From Bacillus sp. OK048 (lineage in GTDB: Bacteria; Bacillota; Bacilli; Bacillales; Cytobacillaceae), in the NCBI RefSeq assembly GCF_900103525.1, contig NZ_FNHN01000004.1, positions 62,001 through 126,000 of the forward strand: 64,000 nt of DNA, given 5' to 3'. Below, piece after piece: positions 1 to 8,882 of this stretch. The translations under genes were made by a program, and so were the position numbers. Position 1 is the stretch's first letter. Every line of letters starts with the position of its first letter. Below the pieces are notes generated by a model. The model was not told the DNA's origin, searched no databases, and saw only the letters and a list, made by a program, of their open reading frames with translations.

Positions 1-843
1 TCAAACTATCGTTCCAAATTAATAACGTACTAATAAAATAGACTATCCCTAATGCAAATCCATTATAGCTGGCAATGACGACAACAGACTGCATTCTTGC
101 CTTTAGTTCCTTAATTGAATGCTTTACAAAGGAATTTCGGATGGCAATAACACTTTCCACTTCATTTTCAGAAACACCCATGACTCGTGACAAATGAATT
201 CCCGTAACCGATTCCCTTAGCCTTTCAAGATAGCGGGAAGCCTCCATCCTCGCGTCAGCGGAAGCAGCTCTCGTTCTTGCTCCCAAATAATTGGAGGCCC
301 AGTAAAAAATAACACCCAAAATAACACTCGTAATCATCAAATAAGGATGAATCCATAGCAACACCAAACTATAAATGATAACCCCCTGGACACTTGCCAT
401 GAATGTCGATCCTTCCCACGCCAGGAAATTATGGAGTGTATCCGGGTCATCCGAGACTCTTGCCAAAAGTTCTCCAGATGAATTGTTATGGTAAAAGGAA
501 TAGGGCAGCACTTGTAAATGACTAAACAGCCGGAGCTTTTGCCAATTGGTTACTGTCTTTGCTGTTTGATGGCAAAAATATTCGTCAATGACCATCATGA
601 CTAAATCAAAGACGGCAGAAAAGACTAGCAGCCACATTAACCCCCATAACCAAGAGTGATTTTCATTCGGAATGATCGTATCAACGAGCCAGCTAAAAGC
701 TAAGGTTGGGATTAATGCTGAAAATACCTGACTAATCGCAATGACAAATGAGTCAGCAAAAACCCACTTTTTATAGGGTCTTAAAAATGCGAGGACCCTT
801 CTACCATCACGATTCTTTTTTGGCTGGGAGACAGTATTTACAT
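1..843 (-). CDS. ABC exporter half-transporter, 5' part only (cut by window edge)
   Basis: The minus frame opens with ATG at 843-841 and has no stop down to base 1, so about 281 N-terminal residues are visible. They begin MNVNTVSQPKKNRDGRR and continue with LAFLRPYKKW, then several hydrophobic helices, with ELLARVSDDPDTLHNF between helices 2 and 3. That layout matches the transmembrane domain of type IV ABC exporters; the nucleotide-binding domain lies outside the window. The ATG directly abuts the TGA of the upstream half-transporter (844-846), so the two are probably translationally coupled and form a heterodimer. The substrate cannot be told from sequence; multidrug or lipid export is the usual role. 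Confidence 0.85.
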
Positions 844-2583
844 TCATCCAATCATCTCCTTTTCCAACTCGCTATATTGCGCTTTGTATAATTCATAATA
901 CTGACCTTTTAATGAGAGAAGTTCTTCATGTGTCCCCGCTTCCGCCACCATCCCCTGGTCTAAAAGGAGAATTTTGTCTGCATTTCTGACCGTCACAAGC
1001 CGGTGAGCAATCGTTATCGTCGTTCTTCCTGGAATTAGTTGTTCCAGGGATTCCTGGACTTTTTCCTCTGTTTCCCCATCTAAGGATGAAGTAGCTTCAT
1101 CAAAAATCAGGACTGGCGGCTGGCGCAGAATCGCCCTAGCAAGTGCCACCCTTTGCCTTTGTCCTCCGGAGAGCTTTAAACCGCGTTCGCCGACAATCGT
1201 TTCATACTTTTCTTCCAGTGACTCGATGAGCTCTTTTAAGCCAGCTGCATCCACTGCTCGATGTAACTCTTCATCGGTAGCATTAGGCTTTCCATATAAA
1301 AGATTATTCCGAAGTGTACTATTTAATAGAAATGTTTCTTGGGAAACAACCCCTACCTGCTGTCTAAAGCTATTTCGATTGTAGGAGAAAAGGTTCTTTC
1401 CATCGATAAGCACAGACCCTTTTTCAGGTTCATATAAGCCTAGTAGAATTTGGATAAGTGTACTTTTCCCGCCTCCACTTGTGCCAACAATCCCAATGTG
1501 GTTCCCTTGTTCCATTGAGAGCGAAACGCCTTTAAGGATTTTTTTATCGCTATTAGGGTACGTAAACCAGATGTTCTCTAAATCTATTTTTCCTGCTATC
1601 TTTCCAAACGAAGGCAGATTTTCTTCATGTTCTTCCGGTAAATCAAAATATTCGTAGATTCTCTGCAAAGCCGGTATTGCCTGTTGGATGGTCAGCGCAT
1701 TTTCAGCCAACGAGCGGACAGGTAAAAACATAATAGGGATAAAGTTTAGACAGGCAATCAGGGTTCCAATCGTAATCGTCCCTTCCCATATGGAAAAGCC
1801 TCCGACCAGCATGACAACGCCAGGAGTTGCGATATTAAATAAATTCCCTAGGCGCCAATTTACCTTTCCAATCAGGGCTGCACGAATCGAGTAGTTTTTC
1901 CATTCTGTTTGTTTTTTGCGCTGTGTTTCAATTTCCTTTTCTTGTGTCTGGAACGTCCTAACGAGCCTAGTGCTTTCAATACTTTCTTGCAGATGCTGGT
2001 ACATATCTGCACTCATATCCCGTTGGACGGCACTCATTTTCCGCATCGTTTTACCGAGCTTAAATGATGGAAGTATGTAAATAGCGAATACAGCAAACAT
2101 GACAATGGCTGCTGGCCAGTATAACGCAAATACTGCTGTAAATGCGGCGACTGCACCAATCACTTGCTGTAATATACGTGGAACAACCGTATTATTTAAG
2201 TTTTGAACAGACTCGACATCATGCGTTAACCGATACAACATATCCCCTCTAGGTGTCGTTGTAAAAAATGACATTGGGGTCCGATGGAGCTTTTTAAAGG
2301 CCCGAATCTGCATATCGGTTATAACATCGAGCCCGATTTTCACCTGCACATATTCCTGTAACGTCTCAAATAGTGACTTCCCTAGAAAAGCGACAAGAAC
2401 ACCGGCGACAAGCCATAGCAAAAGGGTCGTCTCTCTAGCCCCAATTACTTCGTCCACTAATTTCCCTGCCAGTATCGGAGGCACAATCGTTAATGCACCA
2501 CCTAATAGTGAAAATAACAAAGCTAACAGCAATTTCCTCCAATATGGTTTAAAATGCAATAATGTAGTTTTTAATAAGTTCAT
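844..2583 (-). CDS. ABC exporter half-transporter (TMD-NBD fusion)
   Basis: The 579-residue protein has an N-terminal six-helix transmembrane domain (about residues 15-300) followed by an ATP-binding domain. Visible motifs are Walker A GTSGGGKST near residue 368, signature LSGGQRQR, Walker B VLIFDEATSSLDGET and the switch histidine in TIAHR. All catalytic positions look canonical, including the Glu after Walker B, so this half should hydrolyse ATP. A GAGGGGG ribosome binding site lies just before the ATG. The next minus-strand gene starts immediately after the stop and encodes a second half-transporter, which suggests a heterodimeric exporter of the YfiBC or BmrCD kind. I do not assign a specific orthologue or substrate. 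Confidence 0.9.
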   Translation of the reverse strand: MNLLKTTLLHFKPYWRKLLLALLFSLLGGALTIVPPILAGKLVDEVIGARETTLLLWLVAGVLVAFLGKSLFETLQEYVQVKIGLDVITDMQIRAFKKLHRTPMSFFTTTPRGDMLYRLTHDVESVQNLNNTVVPRILQQVIGAVAAFTAVFALYWPAAIVMFAVFAIYILPSFKLGKTMRKMSAVQRDMSADMYQHLQESIESTRLVRTFQTQEKEIETQRKKQTEWKNYSIRAALIGKVNWRLGNLFNIATPGVVMLVGGFSIWEGTITIGTLIACLNFIPIMFLPVRSLAENALTIQQAIPALQRIYEYFDLPEEHEENLPSFGKIAGKIDLENIWFTYPNSDKKILKGVSLSMEQGNHIGIVGTSGGGKSTLIQILLGLYEPEKGSVLIDGKNLFSYNRNSFRQQVGVVSQETFLLNSTLRNNLLYGKPNATDEELHRAVDAAGLKELIESLEEKYETIVGERGLKLSGGQRQRVALARAILRQPPVLIFDEATSSLDGETEEKVQESLEQLIPGRTTITIAHRLVTVRNADKILLLDQGMVAEAGTHEELLSLKGQYYELYKAQYSELEKEMIG

Positions 2584-2670
2584 AAATATCCCCCTCGCAA
2601 AAGTTTATTTTATTACAAATAATAGAAATATTCATTACTATTTGAAAAATTTTTTTCTATTTACCTCTTG

Positions 2671-2716
2671 CAAAATAGAAATGCCTCAATTCCATATAGG
2701 AATTGAGGCATTTCTA
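2671..2716 (-). terminator. Terminator of the iron ABC operon
   Basis: An 18-bp perfect inverted repeat (2676-2693 with 2699-2716, 5-base loop) is followed on the minus strand by TTTTG. The right arm includes the stop codon of the ATPase gene, so the transcript ends as soon as the gene does and is separated from the exporter genes. Confidence 0.75.
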
Positions 2717-3403
2717 CTTTATATTCTTGAATTTTTCTCTATTAAAGCTAGTAGGAACATTCAACTGGCCAAGCATAATACTATCATTACATATCGCCTC
2801 AACATCATTTCGGTCATGTGTGACTATGATACAAGTCATGTTGGCTTTTTTTAAAATCACTCCTAGTTCCTCTCGAATCGACGCTTTTAAATCAGTGTCT
2901 AAATTGCTAAATGGTTCATCCATTAGCAACAAATTCGGTTTTGGTGCCAGCGCTCTAGCAAGTGCAATCCTTTGTTGCTGCCCACCACTTAATTCATGCG
3001 GGTATCTTTTGTGAAAATCCTCCATTTGAACAAGCTGCAGCATCTCATCTACACGGGATTTCCGCTCTTTTCTAGGTAAACGTGATAAACCAAAAAGAAT
3101 ATTATCCTTTACCGTCATATGAGGGAAAAGGGCATAGTCTTGAAAAACCATCCCCACTCCCCTTTGCTCCGGCTGAATAAATACACCTTCACTTACAACT
3201 GTAGTACCAGCAATTTTAATGGTTCCTTTTTTCGGCATTTCCAGTCCCGATATCAAACGGAGTAATGTACTTTTTCCACTTCCACTTTGTCCTAAAATGC
3301 CGACAATTTCCCCTTTATTCGCAGAAAAAGAAAAATCATTAATTACTGGTTTCTCTTTTCGAGAAAATGAAAAAGTAAGACCCTTAATTTCGACAAAATT
3401 CAT
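2714..3403 (-). CDS. Ferric iron ABC importer, ATP-binding protein (FbpC-like, short form)
   Basis: This 229-residue ATPase has Walker A GQSGSGKST (about residue 38), Q-loop VFQDYALFPH, signature LSGGQQQRIALARAL, Walker B LLLMDEPFSNLD and the switch histidine in VTHDRND. These are typical of the FbpC/PotA/CysA import ATPases. Family members are usually about 350 residues with a C-terminal TOBE regulatory domain; here the protein ends shortly after the core, so that domain is absent. The ATG shares one base with the permease stop (TAATG). It should energise iron uptake through the permease at 3403-5046. The truncation looks natural because the stop sits inside a clean terminator hairpin. Confidence 0.88.
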   Translation of the reverse strand: MNFVEIKGLTFSFSRKEKPVINDFSFSANKGEIVGILGQSGSGKSTLLRLISGLEMPKKGTIKIAGTTVVSEGVFIQPEQRGVGMVFQDYALFPHMTVKDNILFGLSRLPRKERKSRVDEMLQLVQMEDFHKRYPHELSGGQQQRIALARALAPKPNLLLMDEPFSNLDTDLKASIREELGVILKKANMTCIIVTHDRNDVEAICNDSIMLGQLNVPTSFNREKFKNIK

Positions 3404-5046
3404 TATTTCACCCTCTTACCTACTGTCTGAAAAATGATTACAGATAAAATACTTATTACAATTATTAGAAGCGAAGAAATAGAAGCCTCATGTATTTGCT
3501 CATCGTTTGCATATTGAAAGGTCTTTGTTGCTAATGTTTCAAAATTAAAAGGTCTCAACAACAAGGCCAATGGTAATTCCTTGCAAATTTCAACAAACGT
3601 TAAAATAAATCCACTAATTAAAGAGCCTTTTATTAAAGGAAGGTCCACTTTAAAGAACGTTTTTGTCACACCCAACCCAAGCATTCTTGAAGCTTCCATA
3701 TATTTTGTTCCCACTTTCTCAAATCCCACTTCAGTAGCATTAAAACCAGTCGCCATAAAACGAATAAAATAGCCAACAATTAACATTATTAAAGATAGAC
3801 TTAGGATGAGAGGTGAATCACCCATCCCCATAAAAGAGTATACAGGAGCGAGCCAATTATCAAATGTAATAAACATTGCCAGTACACCAATTGCAATAAT
3901 TGGGCCAGGAATGGAATAACCTGCGGTTACGAATTTTGATAAGATGAAAGAAAATGTTGAATGAGATCGGCAAACGTTTGCGACAACAACTGCAAGAACA
4001 AGAATAAGCAAAGTAGCTATTACGCCTACATAGACCGTTTGGTAAATCAAAGTAAAAAATGAAGCATCCCAAACTTTATGAAACGTCATTTTTGCCCATG
4101 CCATCAACTGAATGAATGGAATGAGAAATCCGAGCAGAAATATGATTCCACAATACATGAAAGCGGCTGTTCCAGCTATTCCTGTCAATTTCATCGGTAC
4201 AAGGGTACGCGATTTATTGCTTAAATGATATCGTCGCCGGTGCCTAAGAAATCTTTCTAAAAAAAACATACCAATGATGATAACCATCAACCAAGATGCG
4301 AGTCTCATGGCTGAATTCACATCGTACATCCCGAACCAGGTTTGAAAAATAGCTGTTGAAATGGTATGAATGCCAAAAAAGCTAGTGACTCCATAGTCAC
4401 CCAGCACTTCATAAATTACTAATATGGTCCCCCCAACAATAGCTGGCCTTGAAAGAGGAAGTACTACTTTAAAAAACACTGCTAATGGTTTCCGTCCTAA
4501 CAGTCTTGCATTTTCTATATAGGATGTACTTTGACTTTCAAGGAAAGCTCTCGTTATGATATACACATACGGGAATAGAAATAGAGTGAAAATAAAAACT
4601 GCACCTCGTATTCCTGAAATCGTTAACCATTCAGCATTAATATGATAATTAAAATGATTCCTTAACGTTGATTGTACGACCCCAGTAAAGCCTAACATCG
4701 TTCGATAGGTGTAGGCAGCGATAAAAGTCGGGATCGATAGTGGCAAAATTAATCCCCAACGAAAAAAACGTTTCAGTGGAAAATCGTAAGCTGCAATCAG
4801 CCACGCCAAGGTTACACCTAAAAAGGATGTAAAAATAGCTGTTAGAACCACAAGGATGATGGTGTTTGAAACATAATTTTTCAGCAAGTACTGGCGAATA
4901 TGAAGCCAGTTTTCAGTTGGCTCTTGGAAAATGGAAGAGAAAACAAAAAGGATAGGCAGTAGAATAACTACTGCCCCAATTAAACTAATGATCCACCAAC
5001 CGTTAATTTCCTTTTTGAAATTACGTTTAATTAAATTTGCCTTCAT
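3403..5046 (-). CDS. Ferric iron ABC importer, fused permease (FbpB-like)
   Basis: A 547-residue, strongly hydrophobic protein with two binding-protein-dependent permease domains in tandem. Two EAA-type loops are visible: ENARLLGRKPLAVFFKVVLP near residue 180 and EASRMLGLGVTKTFFKVDLP near residue 460. About 12 membrane helices are expected. This duplicated arrangement is characteristic of FbpB/AfuB ferric iron permeases and related thiamine permeases. It sits between the binding lipoprotein (1 bp upstream) and the ATPase (1 bp overlap), so the three form one operon. The Fur box upstream of the operon supports iron as the substrate. Confidence 0.9.
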   Translation of the reverse strand: MKANLIKRNFKKEINGWWIISLIGAVVILLPILFVFSSIFQEPTENWLHIRQYLLKNYVSNTIILVVLTAIFTSFLGVTLAWLIAAYDFPLKRFFRWGLILPLSIPTFIAAYTYRTMLGFTGVVQSTLRNHFNYHINAEWLTISGIRGAVFIFTLFLFPYVYIITRAFLESQSTSYIENARLLGRKPLAVFFKVVLPLSRPAIVGGTILVIYEVLGDYGVTSFFGIHTISTAIFQTWFGMYDVNSAMRLASWLMVIIIGMFFLERFLRHRRRYHLSNKSRTLVPMKLTGIAGTAAFMYCGIIFLLGFLIPFIQLMAWAKMTFHKVWDASFFTLIYQTVYVGVIATLLILVLAVVVANVCRSHSTFSFILSKFVTAGYSIPGPIIAIGVLAMFITFDNWLAPVYSFMGMGDSPLILSLSLIMLIVGYFIRFMATGFNATEVGFEKVGTKYMEASRMLGLGVTKTFFKVDLPLIKGSLISGFILTFVEICKELPLALLLRPFNFETLATKTFQYANDEQIHEASISSLLIIVISILSVIIFQTVGKRVK

Positions 5047-5047
5047 T

Positions 5048-6127
5048 TTACTTCCAGCCTGTTTTATTAAAGATTTCGATAGCCTTTTTATTATTCTTTC
5101 CTAAAGTATCAAAATTTAGTTCTTGCATTTTGAAGTCGCCCCAGCTCTCTAGCAATTCTGGTTTTGAAGCCTTAGGGTTTACTGGAAATTCATAATTTTT
5201 GGCTGACAACAACTCTTGAGATTTAACATCAGTCATATACTCAATTAGCTTAATCGCATTTTCTTTATTCTTGCTGTGCTTCGTCAAACCAATTCCACTA
5301 ATATTCACATGAGTTCCATTTGTTTTTTGGTTAGGGAAAAAGACTCCGATACTTTCAGCAACTTTTACTTCTTCAGGATCTTCCGAATTTGCTAGGAGAC
5401 CAACATAGTAGGTGTTCATAATGGCTACATCGCCAGTGCCTGCAGCAATGGCTTTTGCCTGGTCACGGTCACCGCCATCTGGCTGGCGGGCAAAATTATT
5501 TACTATTCCTTTGGCCCATTTTTCCGCTTGTTCTTCTCCGTTTAATTCAATAAAGGAAGCAAGTAATGATTGGTTATATAGACTAGTGGAAGAACGAACT
5601 AACAATTTCCCATTCCATTTTTCACTTGTCAAATCCTCATAAGTAGACAATTCATCAGGTGTTACTCTGTCTTTTGAGTATGCAATTATACGTGCTCTTG
5701 TTGCCAGTCCAATCCAGTTATTATCAACATCACGAAGGTTCTCCGGCACGTTTTTATCAATAATTTTTGATGTAACGGGTTGTAGGATATCATTTTGCTT
5801 AGCGTTAGTAAGGACTCCACCATCTACTGTAACAAATAAATCAGCTTGTGTACTTTTACCTTCACGTTTTAATCTCTCAATGAGTTCTTCTGCTTCCCCT
5901 TTTACAACATTTACTTTAATGCCTGTATCTTCTGTAAAATTCTTATAGATCTCATCATCAACCTCGTAATGTCTTGCTGTGTAAATATTTACTTCTTGGT
6001 TTTCTGTTGTTTTAGGCTTTGAAGCAACTTTATTTTCTGTTTCAGTTTGATTTGTACCACAACCTGCTAGGACAAGTGTCAGCATCGCACTCGCCATTAA
6101 AGGTTTAAATAAATTTGATAAAGTCAT
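5048..6127 (-). CDS. Ferric iron ABC importer, substrate-binding lipoprotein (FbpA-like)
   Basis: A 359-residue protein with a lipoprotein signal (hydrophobic segment then LVLAGCG, Cys about residue 23), followed by a periplasmic-binding-protein fold containing VNIYTARHYEVDDEIY and, near residue 236, NTYYVGLLAN. Paired tyrosines at this position coordinate Fe3+ in FbpA-type ferric binding proteins. It is the first gene of the iron operon and lies directly downstream of a Fur-type palindrome at 6162-6180, so it should be induced by iron starvation. The ribosome binding site is GAGGCGG about ten bases before the ATG. Iron specificity is inferred from the Tyr pair and the operator; other metals are not excluded. 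Confidence 0.9.
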   Translation of the reverse strand: MTLSNLFKPLMASAMLTLVLAGCGTNQTETENKVASKPKTTENQEVNIYTARHYEVDDEIYKNFTEDTGIKVNVVKGEAEELIERLKREGKSTQADLFVTVDGGVLTNAKQNDILQPVTSKIIDKNVPENLRDVDNNWIGLATRARIIAYSKDRVTPDELSTYEDLTSEKWNGKLLVRSSTSLYNQSLLASFIELNGEEQAEKWAKGIVNNFARQPDGGDRDQAKAIAAGTGDVAIMNTYYVGLLANSEDPEEVKVAESIGVFFPNQKTNGTHVNISGIGLTKHSKNKENAIKLIEYMTDVKSQELLSAKNYEFPVNPKASKPELLESWGDFKMQELNFDTLGKNNKKAIEIFNKTGWK

Positions 6128-6154
6128 GATATGTAACCGCCTCTTCGAAATTTT

Positions 6155-6181
6155 AAATGATAATGATAATTGTTATCATTT
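6155..6181. promoter_or_regulatory. Fur box
   Basis: AATGATAATTGTTATCATT (6162-6180) is a perfect interrupted palindrome (AATGATAA-TTG-TTATCATT) matching the GATAATGATTATC-type Fur consensus, with an extra overlapping AATGATAA half-site just before it. It lies about 35 bp upstream of the iron-binding lipoprotein start, where a repressor would block transcription of the three-gene iron operon. Confidence 0.88.
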
Positions 6182-6267
6182 GATATATTTTTATTCTACT
6201 TACCTCTATTTCTTTTGTCAACAATATTTTAAAGCCTTCAGAAAATTTTCATAAAACTACTGGTGGA

Positions 6268-6302
6268 AATAAAAAAGGTGAGCGAAATTTATTCGATCAC
6301 CA
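6268..6302 (-). terminator. Terminator after the 788-residue isoprenoid synthase gene
   Basis: On the minus strand GGTGATCGAA and TTCGCTCACC pair around a short loop (6277-6301, one mismatch) and are followed by TTTTTTATTT. It lies about 55 bp past the stop of the gene ending at 6355. Confidence 0.7.
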
Positions 6303-6354
6303 CTTCCATTATATTTTTGCTTTATACATTTAACTTCCATTTGATAGTACCTGC

Positions 6355-8721
6355 TTAATGATCCCGATGAACAATATAATTTAATAAATGCTTCAAAAAA
6401 GTAGTATTGAGGGTAACCTCTTTGAGTGAATCCATCGCAAGACAGTAGTGATTCCACATTGCTTTCTTTGCTCCATCCTGTCCCAAGATAGACACAAATG
6501 TCGAGGTTTTGTTTTCCAAATCTTTACCAATTTGTTTTCCTATTAAAGCCTGTTCCCCTTCAATATCGAGCAGGTCATCCTTTATTTGAAACGCTATTCC
6601 AGCATGATAGGCAAATTTTTTCAATGCTAGTAGTTCGATTTCATTTGTATTTGCGAGAATGGCAGGCATGATTAAGGCAGCTTCGAAAGCAATCCCGGTT
6701 TTATAAAAACATAACAAATTCAATTGTTCTAGTGTTAGTTCTTTCCCTCTAGAATCCAAATCCATCGCCTGTCCCTTACACATCTCCCCTGTCATTTGGG
6801 CAGAATAGTGAATCACGCTTAGTACAGTTTTTGATTCAAACTGGTCAAGTGACGCCTGCTCTTCAATTGCCTTCTGAGTTAGGAAGAGACCTGTTAATTC
6901 AGCTATAGAATTATTGTAAATCACGTGCAGGGTAGAACGGCCTCTCCTTATCGAGGCATTATCTTGAGAAGGTAGGTCATCAAAAATGAGGGAAGCAGTA
7001 TGCATATATTCCAATGATCGTAGGAGCGGCACAATGGCTGATTTTTTTAATCCATATTCGTTAATTCCCATGATCCAGGTTATGATTGGCCGTAGCCGCT
7101 TACCATCGCCCTCTAGGCTATAATTTGCCGCCTCTGTAATCGGTTCTTTCAAAAAGGAATCATTTTTATGGATTGGTAACAGGGTATTAATCTCTGATCG
7201 TACTGTTTCGATTGTATCTAAAAATTCTTCCTGTTTTTTTCGATCTTTTTTTAGATTTGAAATCATCTGATCCCGTAGCAGCTTATCAAAAAAATCAACA
7301 TCATTCGCTTTTGCCACCATTTTTTGTATAAGCGTATTGAATTTAGGGTTTCCAGACGAAAATAATTCCATCACTTCATTGTATTTTTTTGTTCCCATTC
7401 GTTCTTTATACCTTTTTAAACCGTTGATCGCCCTGTCTAAAATCACCTCACATGCTTTCGAATCAGAGTGGTATACATTATGAATCAAATGGCTGATGAC
7501 ACTCCAATACAACTCAAAAGGGTTAATGAGGTCGTTGCGTTTTTGATGATAGGTTAGATAGTAGGTATAGGGTGTAACTGCACCATTCTCCAAGTCATCA
7601 AACATATCTGCAAAATCATCGGCAAGCTGATTGTATATGCCATAGTAGAAGGTACGGTTGTCAAAGCCCTGATCTTCAGGAACACCACGAACAGAATGAA
7701 CAATCAATCGTGAAGAAGAGGATTTTAAGATAATCGGTATATAAATATCTTCATTGCTATAGTTGTCATGGGATAGTTGCTTTACACGATCAACTTCCTG
7801 AGAGTGAAAAAATACATAGGATTGCTCAAAAAATGAATTCAATGTCTCAGAGCGCTGATTGGACCTAATGAACTCAAAGGCTTCACGAAGTTCTGAATGG
7901 ATATTTGCTAGCAATTCTACGTTATCTTTAGCCCAATCACCTAATGCCGGAACAGTTCCTGTTATAAGTGTGGTACGAATCAAATCGGAATAGTGTTTTT
8001 TCTCGGTAATAGATAAAACATTGGCGTCGAGTAAATCGTCAATAAAGGGATAAGTCAAACCATAGAAATAGCCTAGTCTAATCGCTTTTGCAAGTTTAAA
8101 AGAACGCTCTTCGGAGGATATTTCCACACCCATTTCTTCGATTTCTTGCATCACTACCCCAGCAATGATTTTAATGAGTTTTCGCTTGGCATGGTCCTCA
8201 TCCATCCCTTTGGGAATATAAGCGGATACGGTCTTTAGTTTTTCTAACAGCCAAATTATCGTCGATTCTATGCCCTCTTTTTGAGCCCATTTGTACATCT
8301 CAACTACGCCAAACATATCTGTATCTGATGAGTTGGAAGTTGTCAGCCGTTTCTTTAAACTAGCCACGACATTCTGGATTCTTATCTGTGTGCCCTTTGA
8401 ATCAAGTGCTTTACCTAAGTCACGCATAAAGATGTATGAAATGCTTCGATCCAAGTAAGGAACTAGTTTACCAGTGTAATCGAGATACTTAATATGATTA
8501 TTAAAATCACGGGTATCTGGTTTTCGCTTACCACTTGAAAATAAAGAGAACAAGGAGTGATGATGAATATGATTGTGTTTCCAGGACTGGAAATCCTTTG
8601 TTAAGTTATGGACATACGTCTTTTGGCTGAGCTGAACCTGAAGTGTTTTAAAATAGGTAAGAGCCCTCTCCTCTGCCATCCGGTAACATCTATCTGCGTT
8701 TATTACTAACTCCACACTCAT
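6355..8721 (-). CDS. Two-domain isoprenoid synthase-like protein (polyprenyl synthetase C-terminal half)
   Basis: A 788-residue protein. Residues about 490-788 form a recognisable all-alpha polyprenyl diphosphate synthase: GDGKRLRP (538-545), first Asp-rich motif DDLPSQD (581-587) followed by RRG, QAMDLD (651), KTG (674) and second Asp-rich motif FQIKDDLLD (711-719) with GKD. All Mg2+/diphosphate ligands look intact. Residues 1-480 are not a simple linker: they are helical and carry their own pair of Asp-rich stretches, FIDDLLDAN (226-234) and ADDFADMFDD (367-376), spaced as in class I isoprenoid synthases. The protein is about 2.5 times normal synthase length. A plausible reading is a natural fusion of a terpene-cyclase-like or degenerate prenyltransferase domain to a prenyltransferase. 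Product unknown. It has its own terminator and appears monocistronic. Confidence 0.8.
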   Translation of the reverse strand: MSVELVINADRCYRMAEERALTYFKTLQVQLSQKTYVHNLTKDFQSWKHNHIHHHSLFSLFSSGKRKPDTRDFNNHIKYLDYTGKLVPYLDRSISYIFMRDLGKALDSKGTQIRIQNVVASLKKRLTTSNSSDTDMFGVVEMYKWAQKEGIESTIIWLLEKLKTVSAYIPKGMDEDHAKRKLIKIIAGVVMQEIEEMGVEISSEERSFKLAKAIRLGYFYGLTYPFIDDLLDANVLSITEKKHYSDLIRTTLITGTVPALGDWAKDNVELLANIHSELREAFEFIRSNQRSETLNSFFEQSYVFFHSQEVDRVKQLSHDNYSNEDIYIPIILKSSSSRLIVHSVRGVPEDQGFDNRTFYYGIYNQLADDFADMFDDLENGAVTPYTYYLTYHQKRNDLINPFELYWSVISHLIHNVYHSDSKACEVILDRAINGLKRYKERMGTKKYNEVMELFSSGNPKFNTLIQKMVAKANDVDFFDKLLRDQMISNLKKDRKKQEEFLDTIETVRSEINTLLPIHKNDSFLKEPITEAANYSLEGDGKRLRPIITWIMGINEYGLKKSAIVPLLRSLEYMHTASLIFDDLPSQDNASIRRGRSTLHVIYNNSIAELTGLFLTQKAIEEQASLDQFESKTVLSVIHYSAQMTGEMCKGQAMDLDSRGKELTLEQLNLLCFYKTGIAFEAALIMPAILANTNEIELLALKKFAYHAGIAFQIKDDLLDIEGEQALIGKQIGKDLENKTSTFVSILGQDGAKKAMWNHYCLAMDSLKEVTLNTTFLKHLLNYIVHRDH

Positions 8722-8819
8722 CTATACATTACCCCATCTTCGTTTTCTCTTTTTTATCTATGTATTATTAATAATAATACACTTTAGCGGTATCTTTATA
8801 ACTAGAAAACTCAAATTAT

Positions 8820-8864
8820 TAGACAAAATAAAAATTACCCACAGATTTTTTATCTGCGGGTAAT
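8820..8864 (-). terminator. Terminator of the MacAB-type operon
   Basis: ATTACCCaCAGAT (8834-8846) pairs with ATCTGcGGGTAAT (8852-8864); on the minus strand the hairpin is followed by TTTTTATTTTG. It lies about 20 bp past the permease stop at 8883. Confidence 0.8.
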
Positions 8865-8882
8865 AGAAAGTTGAAATTTTTG

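Noticed and set aside
2703..3014. 103-codon plus-strand ORF in the iron ATPase gene
   Set aside because: A shadow of the conserved ATPase frame; the minus-strand protein has all ABC motifs.
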